A DNA stretch of 64,000 nucleotides, taken from contig BCIV01000018.1 in NCBI GenBank assembly GCA_001600055.1, forward strand, positions 372,001 to 436,000. The letters run 5' to 3'. The stretch is from Filobasidium wieringae. Its lineage: Eukaryota > Basidiomycota > Tremellomycetes > Filobasidiales > Filobasidiaceae. The notes beneath the pieces are model-generated. The model made no database searches, had not been told where the DNA came from, and saw only the letters and a program-made list of their open reading frames with translations. The translations under genes and the position numbers were made by a program. Below, in pieces: positions 34,764 through 45,572 of this stretch; the first letter of the stretch is position 1, and every line of letters begins with the position of its first letter.

Positions 34764-35641
34764 ATGGTGATACTAGATTTAGGGTTTCATATGAGCTATG
34801 AGGGTGATTATCACGAATTCGATCCAGCCTCCATGCGTTTCATAATCGAGCGGAATCAAAACGTTTAAGCGAGAAAGGGTGATGACGGCACAGAAAGAAG
34901 GGGTTTCTGTCTGATCGGATGTAGACTCGGGTACGTAACCGGAAGTACCTGATGATCGGCTGGTGGCTAACGAACAGTCTATGCTCTGCTTCATTGGTTG
35001 GAGCGGGTTTCTAGCGTTTCGTCTTTTCCTCTGCAGAGACTCGAAATAGAAGGTGCAAGTTGGATTCGATGTGAACGATGTGAATGGTAAGGGGCTCGGG
35101 CCCCTGAGGAACCTGGAGTATGTTGTGATCCTAAGCCAAGGTGAAGAGGTATTCCCACTTTGAGACAGCGGGTGACTTTTGAGGTGTTTGGTTGGGTAAC
35201 GGTCTATGTAAAAGGTCGGAATACGATCACGTGACTGAGTGTCAATCTGTGGAACGTTACACAGCCATTCATCATTTCCTGTTCCAACCGAATTCGAGGC
35301 TCGACCTCGGAATTCGACGTTTCATCTCATTTTCAACAAGATCAGTCGACATCAAAGTATCATCGTACATCCACACTCGCACTCACACTCGAGCGTTTCA
35401 GCTGCCACGCTGTGTTTCAAGGTATTGGTCGTACTAAGATCTAATCCTAGTCACTGTCAATCAACATGATACGTGAGTTTCGCCTGCTGCCATTGGCCAC
35501 GCACCCGTTCAACGACTGATTATATCCTACAACCTGCTCAGCTATCGCATTATAAACCACACACCTCTTTGAGGTGGTCATCCTCATCATTATCATTAAC
35601 GCCGATCATATATACCCATCGATATACCAAACGTCAAGACC
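34764..35641. other. Intergenic region, promoter of acidic protein gene
   Basis: 878 bp with only short open frames. From about 35340 to 35640 the sequence is rich in CA, CAT and TCA runs (cactcgcactcacactcg), typical of 5' leader sequence in these fungi. An ATG followed by a good donor (ATGATACGTGAG at 35466) could begin a small leader exon, but I could not join it in frame with confidence. Confidence 0.4.
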
Positions 35642-38603
35642 ATGTCTATGAAGAATTGTCGATTGATTCAAGGGTTCTCTTCACCCGAACCTGAACTCGA
35701 ACATTCGGCGGAGCAAGGGGACATGAAGGAGACTCTAATTTCTCTTAATGAATCGGAACAAGATCGACCTGAATGGAAATCACGGGTAGAAGGATCAAGA
35801 AGATCTTCATTCTCTAGTAACAGTCCTCTTCGGGACCCTTCAATACGCACCGGAGCACAAGAACGACCGTTATTTATAACCACCCCTCTTCCCCCCCTTC
35901 ATCCTACCGCACAGCCAACTCCATATGAACCAAATCAGGAAACATCAGGACCCGTGAATTCGACGGTCGGCCCGCAGGATATCCCTAGACAAGAAACCAC
36001 CGCCACTTCACCCACGTCTTATTGCCCTAAATCGCTTTTGACCGCATTGATGCGTGCTAAATCTCCCGTCCACCAACCTCACCCACTGCAGGAAGAAGAT
36101 CTAGACAGCACAAGGCAAGATCACGGCACTTCCAACTTACCAGAGCACAATGAGGCGAAAGAGGAAGCACTGAGTGACACTGTAGAAGGCAAAGTGGGGG
36201 GATGTTCTATCCTCCGTAAAGCGGATTTTACAGATCGAGAACACGGGATAGGGATCGTAGAAGGATCTCTGTCAAGATCGTCATCCAGGATACAATCCGG
36301 GGGTCATTCCCAAGCTAGATCACCGGCAGGATTGGATCATTCGGTCGGGGTTCTTCCTGTGATCACTACCTCGAGTGAAACATTGCCTTCATCGACTGTA
36401 CCCGTACCTGCACTTGTACCAGCGACAGTACCAGCAGCGACCACAGTACAGTTCAACTCACCCCCACCCCCTACTACAACGCCTAGAAGGACTTGTTTGA
36501 CATTCGCCGTTGTCCCGCCCGTCGTGCCTGCTAATCCGGGCACTGGTACCGGTGGACGGTTAAATGGCAGGGGCAAGGATGGGTATGAGAATCGGGTCGA
36601 TGAGGAGGAAGAAGAGGAGAATGATGATGACGATGAAGAACAGGACGATGAGGACGAAGATGAAGAGGAGGAGGATGAGGAGGACGAGATCAAGCATACT
36701 GGGTATAGCGGGGAGCAAAACGGTTCGACCCCTCATTCTCGGGAGAACGGTTCTTACCCTACCCCGATCAGTGAGGTGGTCGACTCCATGTCCGATACCG
36801 AGAACGACGATGATGACGAAGACGAAGAAGAGGATGAGGAAGAAGATGAAGATTCAGAGGAAGAGGATGATAATCCTCAAGACCTCGATGATGATTTCCA
36901 AGGAACGGGTTCAGGTTACGAAGAGGATTCGGAAGCTGGGTTTTCTTCCGATAACCCGCTAGACGATGAGGGCCCTGTTTTCAACCTCTTGAAGACTTTG
37001 GGGAAATCTCCGAGGCCAAGACGGTTGGGAAGGGTTAGAGAGGGGGAGGAGGATGAGGATGTGAAGGAGACTAGGATGGTTAGTCCGAGAGGAAGGAGGG
37101 GGTTGTTGTTCAGCAAGAAAGGGAAGCTTGTTATGGAAGAAAGAGACGCTAGGTCAGTACGATGTTCTGTTTGGCGATCCCCGGTCAAAAGAGGTCGAGG
37201 AGACTGATTTTCATGCGCTTTATCGGTTCAGCTATCATATGACTTCTCGCTCTGATGACCCTGATGGACTCGATGTAGAAGTAGAATCGACCTCTCTGCG
37301 ACCACGACAGAAATACTCATTCGCTCGTCCAACCAATTATCGACGAAGAAGACCCGTATCTGACGTGATGGAGGAGATCATTGGCGGTTCTGCCTCATCA
37401 CTCATCGCCCCTAGTTCTTACGTTCGGATTCAACACGAGTCGACGGATACGAAAGTGGAAAGAGGTAGAGGGTCGGTTCAGATTCAACATGCCAGACCTC
37501 CCAGGGCTACTAGAGTGATGTCGAATGCCAAATCTGGGACGGAATCGTGTACGAGACATCGAAGTCCTCCACCGAGGACGAGAACGAAATCGAACCCCAC
37601 TCAATCCACTCAGCTACAACGATCGGCTTCGGATAGGGTCGGAGGGATGACTGCAGTCTTCCCTGCGGAGATGTCCCCTAGTGCCGGTAGATTGAAGATC
37701 AAACGCGGAGTGAGCGATTCTCCCCGAAAACGACGCGCAAGAGAGGGAGAGATCTTGGCTCTAGGTAGAAGGAAGAGGGATGAAGACGAACGATTAGCCA
37801 ACTCGGCCGTATGCACCACTACTGAAAGTGAGGCTCCTGCACCCGAACCGAGGTTCGGACCGGGAAACTTGTCCGCTCTTAGAGGGTGGAGAAGCGACGA
37901 CGCAGTATTCGCCGTACCGACTGTACGACGACACCCTCCTCCTATCACCACAAATCACTTGTCCACTACCCCTACAATGATGTCTGCCGAGAGACCGCTT
38001 ACGCCGTTGAGCCCTCTCAAGAAGACTCGATGGGAAGCTTCGAACCCTTCTTCTCGTGCCGAAAGCGCTTGTGAGAGCGATCAAACCGGGCTCACCGGTC
38101 ATCGAAGCGCGTCCGAAAGGGTAGTCAACGGGATGATCAGCGTCTTACGAAGGGCATCCGAAACGGTGCAGCCGTTCTTCAGAGCGGAAACGCCACTCGG
38201 CGAACCGTTTAGCACAGATCGTCCCGTCGGATCGGGGTTGGAGACGCCGTCCTTTGCATCGAGGCCCTGCGAGGTTGCTATCGATATGACTCCCGCGCTG
38301 GGGCTCAAATCAGATTACGGGAAAACTTCTGCGCCGGTCGAGCAAGTTCTTCATCAGACGCTGGTCAGCGGGAGTTATGCATTTCCCTCTGTACTTGCTA
38401 ACAACGAGTCGAGCTTGCATACCAGCAAATCGGGATACGCGACGGAAGGGAACCTATCAAGGCATGTGTCGTATGGAAAAGAAGAGCTTCCCAAGCCGAG
38501 AAGAGCTTCCAGAGGGGATGCGCATATGCCTACTGGTACGGTGGAACGATCGGCATCCAGACCAATACAATGTCCCTTGCCGAAGAGGGAAACAGGATTT
38601 TGA
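35642..38603 (+). CDS. Hypothetical acidic disordered protein (960 aa)
   Basis: Two exons, 35642-37152 and 37232-38603, joined by a 79-nt intron (donor GTCAGT, acceptor TTCAG, phase 2), give 960 residues. No enzyme domain is recognised. The protein is Ser/Pro-rich with two long acidic runs of Glu and Asp (about 36600-36690 and 36800-36900). Between and after these are short ordered-looking pieces: YCPKSLLTALMRAKSP, TPRRTCLTFAVVPP, DEGPVFNLLKTLGKSPRPRRLG. The C-terminal half is basic with many RRxS and SP/TP sites. Acidic runs plus a short CLTFA-type segment recall fungal DUF2457 proteins, but that is a weak resemblance. A nuclear histone-binding or scaffold role would fit the charge pattern; it is not shown. 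Confidence 0.72.
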
Positions 38604-39200
38604 GGGAATTTTAGTTGTATCCAACGTATTGCATGCCGGCATCTGTATAATAACATCACGCATAATCCAGCACGAACTCTTCCCGTTGTATAGATGGTCA
38701 GGCGGTTTCTTTTGTTCCCATCTATCACCAGTCAGAAAAAGCATCTGGGTTCTTATCCGCCCATTCTACCGATAGCAACCATTTTCGACATGCATCCATG
38801 AGAGCTGTTCTTCCTAGGGATTACAGGATCCTTTTATAAAATCTGGAGGCAGAGCTTAAACTGAAGGCCTATCAGTTGAGCGAAGGAATGAAGTAAAAAG
38901 CCGAGATCGGTGAAACATTGGAGGGCAGAGGATTGGACAGGTATAGCTCAGAAGAATGGCAGGAGAAGGAAATGACTTGGGAAGGGATCAGGGGAGGACT
39001 ACACTTGAGCAGGTAGAAGGTATCAGTGATACACGTCGGGCCGCACATATGATCGATGCGCCGAGCTAAAAAAAAAAAGAGCCAGATGTCTGGATTCGAA
39101 ATCGCCAACTTGGCGTCCGAGACAAGTACTGGACGGTCGACAACGTCCTCTGCAGACATGGATTTGAGAGTTTTCTTTTCCTTGCACTGAGGACATTGAA
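38604..39200. other. Intergenic region with poly-A tract
   Basis: Follows the acidic-protein stop. It includes a run of 12 A at 39068-39079 (a T run on the minus strand). Open frames on the minus strand (38872-39363) lack domains. No tRNA structure was found next to the T run. Confidence 0.4.
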
Positions 39201-39494
39201 ATGGAGATGATTGTCGAGGGGAACGATTCAGAGTTTCCTGGATTCGTTTATGCAGCGACGGCAAACGATTATGAGGAGGCGAATGACACGGCCTACGAGG
39301 GGGACAAGAGCGGAAACGAGGAGGATAGTAGGAGCGAGGAAAGTGAGGACGAGGAGAGTACACTAGTCGCAGCGTCCTCCACCTTGACGACGACTTTGCC
39401 TCACAAGAGTGGGAGGAGGGGTAAGAGTATTAATGAGGAGATTGGGCAAGAGGAGCGTGAGGACAAGGAGCATCTTCAAGCATCGGAACCGTAA
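39201..39494 (+). CDS. Small acidic ORF, possible gene (97 aa)
   Basis: The frame starts MEMIVEGNDSEFPGFVYAAT and becomes very acidic (SEESEDEES), then basic (PHKSGRRGKS), and ends at TAA 39492-39494. The codons just upstream (DIE) are in frame, so an earlier exon is possible; a separate ATG at 39089 opens MSGFEIANLASETSTGRSTT but stops before joining. The Glu/Asp bias may simply reflect GA-rich DNA. There is no recognised domain. It is tail-to-tail with the Ku70 gene. Confidence 0.3.
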   Translation: MEMIVEGNDSEFPGFVYAATANDYEEANDTAYEGDKSGNEEDSRSEESEDEESTLVAASSTLTTTLPHKSGRRGKSINEEIGQEEREDKEHLQASEP

Positions 39495-39613
39495 CAAGTG
39501 GCATCCTCACTGCACGCAACGTATGGTTGGACATGCTTAGTCGGCACTAAAAGCTTGAAATTCTTTAGCAAATACAACGGGTATCATTGTTCAGACATAT
39601 ATCCTGCATCACT

Positions 39614-42600
39614 TCACTTCATGCGCGCCTTCTTAGCAGGTTTAACCTCCCCTAGCTTTTCCTCCAGATGTTGCTGCGATTGATCCAATCAACGAGTAGA
39701 ACATGGTAAGTGACAGAAAAGTCTACTTACTGAAATAACGCTAATCCAATCAGCCTTTAAAGCCTTGCCTTCCGGTTGGACCCCGACTCGTTTAGCGTAG
39801 GATTTGAGAAGCGCCACCGTCATCTGTTGACCCACATAAGTAGGAGGCTACGTTAACGAACGTTTCGAAACGAGCTCACTTTAGTGATATTTCCTGTTCT
39901 CCAAGCCTCTTCCATGTACGCATCTGTAACACCCTCGTCCTCTCGATCGACATCTGCATCATCTCGCGACCGTTTGCCTTTGACAGCCTTCGTCACGGGA
40001 ATAACTACTCTATCATCCGCCTGCAACGACGCGTTGAAAGCAGTAAGCGCTTGACCTCCGTGCTGAACAGCGCACCAAGAAGTTAGATCATGGTAAGATT
40101 AACAAATTCGGGGAAGACATACCTGATGCATCCCGTCCAACAACGGTAGAGTTTTGTCTATTGTGCGTTCTGGTTTAAACTCTTCCTCGAACGCTAGGGC
40201 CTGCAGCTGCGCGAGGAAGTAGTTTAGACCTACGTGAAGGAAAAAAACGTAAGCAGACATGGTCTGGCATACTCCTCATCAAAAAAAAATGCCGACTGAC
40301 CAGGATTTGGATAAGCTCGGGGTTCATAACTGCTCTGCTTTAGCCTGAGTTTCCTGACAACCGCTCCCATCGCTTCTACCTGTTCTTCATTGCCTTTGGA
40401 GATGGAGTGCTTGGCTTTAGTCAGTGAATCCATGAATCAGCCTGAGTAAGCGAAACAGCTTACACAACTGCATCGTCTTCGAGATCTTTTCCGGTTTAGC
40501 ACGCAAGTCATCTGCGAAAGGTAACGGTATAAGGTGAAACCCTGGAGGTCTAGCTTGTCCGCCGCCTATCAGTTGCTCTTCAGCCTGAATGTTCCATTCC
40601 ATCAACGATTTGTTCGATCTAGCGTCAGAAGGACAAGTATACTAACCTGGGGCATAAGAGCGGCGTAATAAGGGGTGGAATTCCTCCTGGTGTAAGCGAA
40701 AGCCAGAGCGCATTTGTCCCTGTTCAAGCATGCTGCCAGGAGCGCCGCAAAAGCTCTCGTACTACCTGAGTAAGTCTAAACATCGTCGAATCTTGTTAGT
40801 GGAGTTTGACAGATTCGTAGAAGACGCCAATCACCTTCTCATCCGGGTACAAGAAAATTGAGTTCTTGACATTGAGTTCGAACCGGACATTTTTCGGGTT
40901 CATAAAGCCAATAATTTTGATTTCTGCAAATAATACACATTAGTGCTGGCACGGCACGGCAGCTCTTAAACCGAGGCGTAAACTTACGAGGATCCAGTCC
41001 TAGAGTCTTATACTCTTTTATTTCCTTTGTCGTCAGCGCGACCTGATACCATAAAGTGATCAACACCTGTTCCTCCTAATCGTCACAGCCAAAAGTCCTT
41101 ACCCTCGTTTGAATCTTCTTCTCTCCGCCCGCTTCGGCTCTCGAAGCCGATCCTTTCTTTACCTTCCCACTCCCCTCCTCGTCATCCTCATCTTCAGGCT
41201 CAGTAAGCTCCCCTTCGTCATCAAGGGCGGTATCAGGTCCGCCATGTTCGTCATAATACTCGTTCATCCTCGCTTGCCAAGGCGGATTCATCAGAGTCGT
41301 CGGTGCATCCGATTTCCCGAAATTATAGGCGCATCCAATCTCACTCGTATCCAACCGATCCCCAGTCGCCTGGATCGGATGCAAGCTGATCAGCTGCATA
41401 GATCGACGAGTAATTAGGAAAAAGAGCTTACGGTAGCGGTATAATGCGTCCTACTGAAAGCTTCTACCGGTTGTCGACCCGAAAGATCATACAGTTTCGT
41501 AGTAGGTTTCTTCATGCTCGAAATGACCGAATACCTGTCCCGCAAAAACAGACCGATTCTTCCGCTCAGCCCAGCTTCCATGACATTGCCGAGTCGACTC
41601 GATCCTCACCCGTTGACACTGATCACGATGTCCCCATCCTTACCCCCAAACCGTAATGGCGCGTTGAACAAGACTCGCTTCGAACTAGTCCGGTAAACTT
41701 GTTCTTGCATCAGATCTTTCAGTTTAGAAAGCCCATCTATCGAATCCACCTTGACTGCCGGGAGGTTTGACGGATCTACATCCAACTGAGAGGAATCTTG
41801 TGAAGAGCGGTTGAGGATGTCCTGCATTTACAGGAGATTAGTAAGAGTAGCGCATGATCGGGGTCAGGAACAAAGGGAAAACGGCTCACATTCCAGTAAA
41901 ACTCATCATCGAACCCTTCTTCCCCCGTACTGATGAAGAACGGATCCACTTCCACCCCGAGGGAAAGTAAATCCTACCCTCACCCGAACGGACAGAAATC
42001 AATCAGCACCATCTTCTGTCTCAGAAAGTAAAACGGAAGAGACTCACCATATACCTGGTCCGGGCTGGTCCTCTTGTATCAAACCTTCCCGCTCCCGCTC
42101 CAGTTCCAGCTAAGCCAGAAGGAGAAGGTCGGTCAGGTCGATCATTATTAGTCATCCAGAAGATCCTCTTGTTCCCTGGTAACTTGGCCCCGCTGTTACA
42201 TATGTGAAGCATAGACAGTAGGAAGTGATGATGAGAAGAAAGAGACCAATGAAGAAGCGAAAATGAGACTGAGCTAGAGGTCTACCTTATCAGTGTAGAA
42301 CTAGACAGAACACTCACGCATCCCTAAAAGCATGTAAACATCCCTCAAGGGCATCGGCTATATCAACCCCTCTCCCCTCTTCCACAGGTCTCATCAAATC
42401 TCCCAGCACGTCCGGCTGAACCCTTTCCTCTTCATCGGAAGACTGAGCAGCGAGCGAGAGGTTGGCGGATTCTACCAATTGGGAGAGTAGTTTGATTTCG
42501 TCTGCTCCGATTTGCCGGAGGGGTAGATAAAGGTAGAGGGAAGGGGTTTGAAGTATTTGAGTAGTCGGGTCTTGGGTTGTGGATGGGGGGGTTGTCTACG

Positions 42601-43099
42601 ATTCATGTATGGATGAGTTGGTTGTCAGTAATGTAACAGAGTACGAAGACTAACCTGAACATTATAGATCAAGACCCCAACGAAATCACTCGGTCCACTC
42701 AAGATCTTCCCCCTCATCACTCCCAGAACACTTTCCAGAGCGATATGTAGAGGACTCTTTCCTTTCCCACTAGTATCCATTGATTCTCCTTCGGCATTGA
42801 GATTCTCAGCGCCTAATGGATCTAGAGGGGAGGATGAGTCCGGTAACGGGGTTTGCATGGATCGAGAACCGTCGATACAGAAGAGGATGTTGTCCCGGGA
42901 CATATAACCTATCTAAGCCGACGTAACGTAGATCTCAGCAGATCACTGATGAATGGAGAAGAGGAAAAGAAGGACAAACATCTTGGTTGGCTAGCTCATC
43001 GTCATCTAGCATGTCGTCTACTTCGTTCGCGAAATCGATTGGAGCGGGCCCTCCGGCGGACGGACCGCTGAATCCTTGTGTTGGGTATGCATAGGCCAT
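39614..43099 (-). CDS. KU70: DNA end-binding protein Ku70
   Basis: Subunit of the Ku70/Ku80 ring that binds broken DNA ends for non-homologous end joining and protects telomeres. The ATG at 43097-43099 opens MAYAYPTQGFSG. The von Willebrand-like domain starts SRDNILFCIDGSRSMQTP and includes NKRIFWMTNNDRP. The central beta-barrel core contains SSKRVLFNAPLRFGG, ISVNGYSVI and EIKEYKTLGLDPR, then IIGFMNPKNVRFELNVKNS. Helical-arm segments such as LNYFLAQLQALAFEEEF follow. The C-terminus is a SAP DNA-binding motif (MTVALLKSYAKRVGVQPEG ... KADWISVISQHLE). An acidic loop (ALDDEGELTEPEDEDDEE) is inserted in the core. Many short introns (a dozen or more) and roughly 800 residues, slightly longer than yeast Ku70. 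The stop is TGA at 39614. Confidence 0.93.
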
Positions 43100-43471
43100 T
43101 TTGGTCAACTGTATGGCTGTCGCGCCTTGTACGAGATCAGTTGTATGCAAGATTGACCCTACCCAGAATTCAGAATTCAGAAACGTTGCCAAGTTGCGAG
43201 TTCAAGTCCAAAGAACCAAATCATAAACAAAGACTCTGCTCCGAGCTGATTAGACCTGAGAACGCATGGATGTCGATAACGAATATTCGATAACAAGCCG
43301 GGCATGCGTTTTACCGGTTATTGCTCGATCTATCAAATGCCGCGGCCGTCGAGTTGCGAGTTGCGCAAACGGGAATGTCGAGTAGAATATACAATTCACA
43401 GACAGCGACAGCGACAGCATACCCCTATTCCACCCTTCTACTACTAACAACCACATCTCCCAACCCACACC
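43100..43471. promoter_or_regulatory. Divergent promoter, KU70 / carnitine carrier
   Basis: 372 bp between head-to-head starts. It includes a short direct repeat (cagaattcagaattcag, 43166-43182) and a CGACAG triplet repeat near 43403-43420 in the carrier 5' leader. No TATA box was recognised. Confidence 0.45.
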
Positions 43472-44952
43472 ATGTCCGACACTCAGTTCGACAACGAGAC
43501 CTTGGCAAAGGAAGCTCAGAAGCAAACCGTCTCCCCCGTAAAATCCTTCCTCTCCGGTGGGTTCGGGGGGATGAGTGCGGTTCTGGTCGGTAAGTTTCAC
43601 ATCACCTTTCTGTCATGCCTTGATACTCTACTCAATCAATTTTATATCTGTAATCGCATTACTCAGGACATCCATTCGATCTGACCAAGACGAGATTACA
43701 AACTGCCGCTCCCGGAACGTACACTGGAGCTATCGATGTAGTCAAGAAGACTCTTGCTAGGGACGGAGTCAAGGGGTACGTCATCTTCCTATATCTAAAC
43801 ATTACGGGCTACTGACTTGAACCGACTTCGAAATGAACCAGAATGTACAGAGGAATGGGTCCCCCTTTAATAGGAGTCACCCCAATCTTCGCAATCTCAT
43901 TCTGGGTAAGCCCCGTACCTTGTTCTTGTCCACCTTTTACTTGCGTCCTAACGCTCCTCAAATGTGTTGTCATGTTTCGACGGGTAAATAGGGTTACGAC
44001 ATGGGAAAACGAATCATCTATTCTCTCACCCCCAACCGAACCTCTCAAGCATTGACGAATACCGAATTAGCCACAGCCGGTATGCTCCAGCATCCCGCTT
44101 CCTCCCATTCTCCCACATCTAAACTCTCTTCCCTCTTTCCCGTACAGGTTTCCTATCTGCCGTCCCTTCGACCCTCGCAACAGGTCCCTTTGAACGCATA
44201 AAAGTCCTACTCCAAGTACAAGGACAAGGAGGAACTGGACCTGCTTATACTGGACCTGTCGATGTGGTCCGACAATTATACAAGGAAGGCGGACTGAGGA
44301 GTGTTTTCAGAGGTACCGGGGCCACGCTCGCTAGGGACGGACCGGGGAGTGCTGCGTGGGTATTTCTTTCTGTTGCTCAGTGTTTTCGGTTTTTTTTTGT
44401 GATACTGATACGATGTGATCACTTTTTTACTCTCTCGTTCGGACAGTTACTTTGTCGCTTATGAGGTCATGAAGAAACGTCTTACTCCTGCAGGAACGAC
44501 GGAATTGTCTCTTCCCGCCGTCATGGCTGCCGGTGCCGCAGCCGGTGTAGCCATGTGGAGTATCGCCATCCCACCCGATGTAAGTCGTGAATTCCCCTTA
44601 TAGATCCAAAGGACGAGCTGCTGATGAACCGACCCGACCCGACGACCAGGTGATCAAATCTCGTCTACAATCCGCACCCAACGGTACTTATTCCGGATTC
44701 ATGGATTGTGTGAGGAAGACGATCAAGGCCGATGGACCTGGTGCGCTCTGGAAGGGCTTCAGTGCGGCCATGGCTAGGGCTATCCCTGCTAATGTGAGTG
44801 ACTCGGAACGGCTGGTCTTTTTCTTCTTTCACTCGTTTGCGCGGATTGAGAGAGGATGAGAGAGACTGATCTTTGGGTTTGGTTTGACGCGATAGGCTGC
44901 CACTTTTGTGGGGGTCGAGTTGAGTTTGCAGGCTATGAACAAGTTGTGGTGA
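43472..44952 (+). CDS. CRC1: Mitochondrial carnitine/acylcarnitine carrier
   Basis: Inner-membrane exchanger that brings acylcarnitines into mitochondria for oxidation and acetyl-unit transfer. Three mitochondrial-carrier repeats are present. The signature motifs are GHPFDLTKTRLQ (repeat 1), TGPFERIKVLLQVQ (repeat 2) and IPPDVIKSRLQSAP (repeat 3). The PFERIK and PPDVIKSRLQ variants mark the carnitine carrier subfamily. Glycine-rich GFGGMSAVLV starts helix 1. The product begins MSDTQFDNETLAKEAQKQ and ends QAMNKLW at 44952, about 320 residues. Seven or so introns split nearly every helix pair, and one follows the first base of the codon before HPFD. Matrix-side salt-bridge residues appear intact. 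Likely used during growth on fatty acids or acetate. Confidence 0.92.
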
Positions 44953-45572
44953 ACACCGCGTGGGGGGGAGAGGAAGAGGGAAAGGGGATGTCATTTGCAT
45001 TTAGATTACATTTGGACGGATATGCTTTTAATGATGATGGATCCCATACCATGTTCGCTCGAGAGCTGATGTGAGCCAATCGTTCTCATTGCGACTCCCT
45101 TTGATATACAAATCTGTAAGTCACTCTGTACCTACGGCAGGCTATACGGCCCATGAAGCAAGCACTCAACGGATCCGTCGCGTGAAAGGCGTGAAAGAAG
45201 GATCGATCGACGCGACTTTGAGTTTCTACAGAAGAGTGAGCGCGGGGGAGTCGTCGTTCCAGGTTCAAACCGGTCTCAGACATTCAAAGTTTCAACCCAA
45301 GACTCCCTTTCAGCTGGAAATACAGGCCTTGAAGCTAGATCTGTTACATAGCTGGTCTATGCCCGTCATACCTCTCTGATCTGTTGGATTTGAGGTGTGC
45401 TAGATAATCACTCGACGGTCGTTTCGCTCTGCTCGAACTCGATAGATCAAACGCAACAAAAAAGGAAATCAGGGCCGAAGGTCTAATTCATAACCGGCAT
45501 TTTACCGATCAGTAGCCATATCATCAGATCAATCGCCCGCTCGTAACGACGAACAACAACAAACCAACGGCC
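44953..45572. other. Intergenic region, 620 bp
   Basis: Holds the 3' end of the carrier transcript and the promoter of the GT61 gene. The open frame at 45071-45379 has no recognisable features and is not supported. A-rich sequence (caacaacaaac) precedes the next ATG, as is usual for leaders here. Confidence 0.4.

Noticed and set aside
36337..36693. Poly-Ser frame antisense to the acidic protein
   Set aside because: It is the reverse complement of GAn acidic codons and has no other feature.
39060..39130. tRNA-like sequence next to a T run on the minus strand
   Set aside because: A TTCGAAT loop-like stretch and T run are present, but the flanking bases do not pair as a T-stem and no acceptor or anticodon stem could be formed.
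43160..43260. GTTCAAGTCC resembling a tRNA T-arm
   Set aside because: No other cloverleaf arms could be found around it; it sits in the KU70 promoter.
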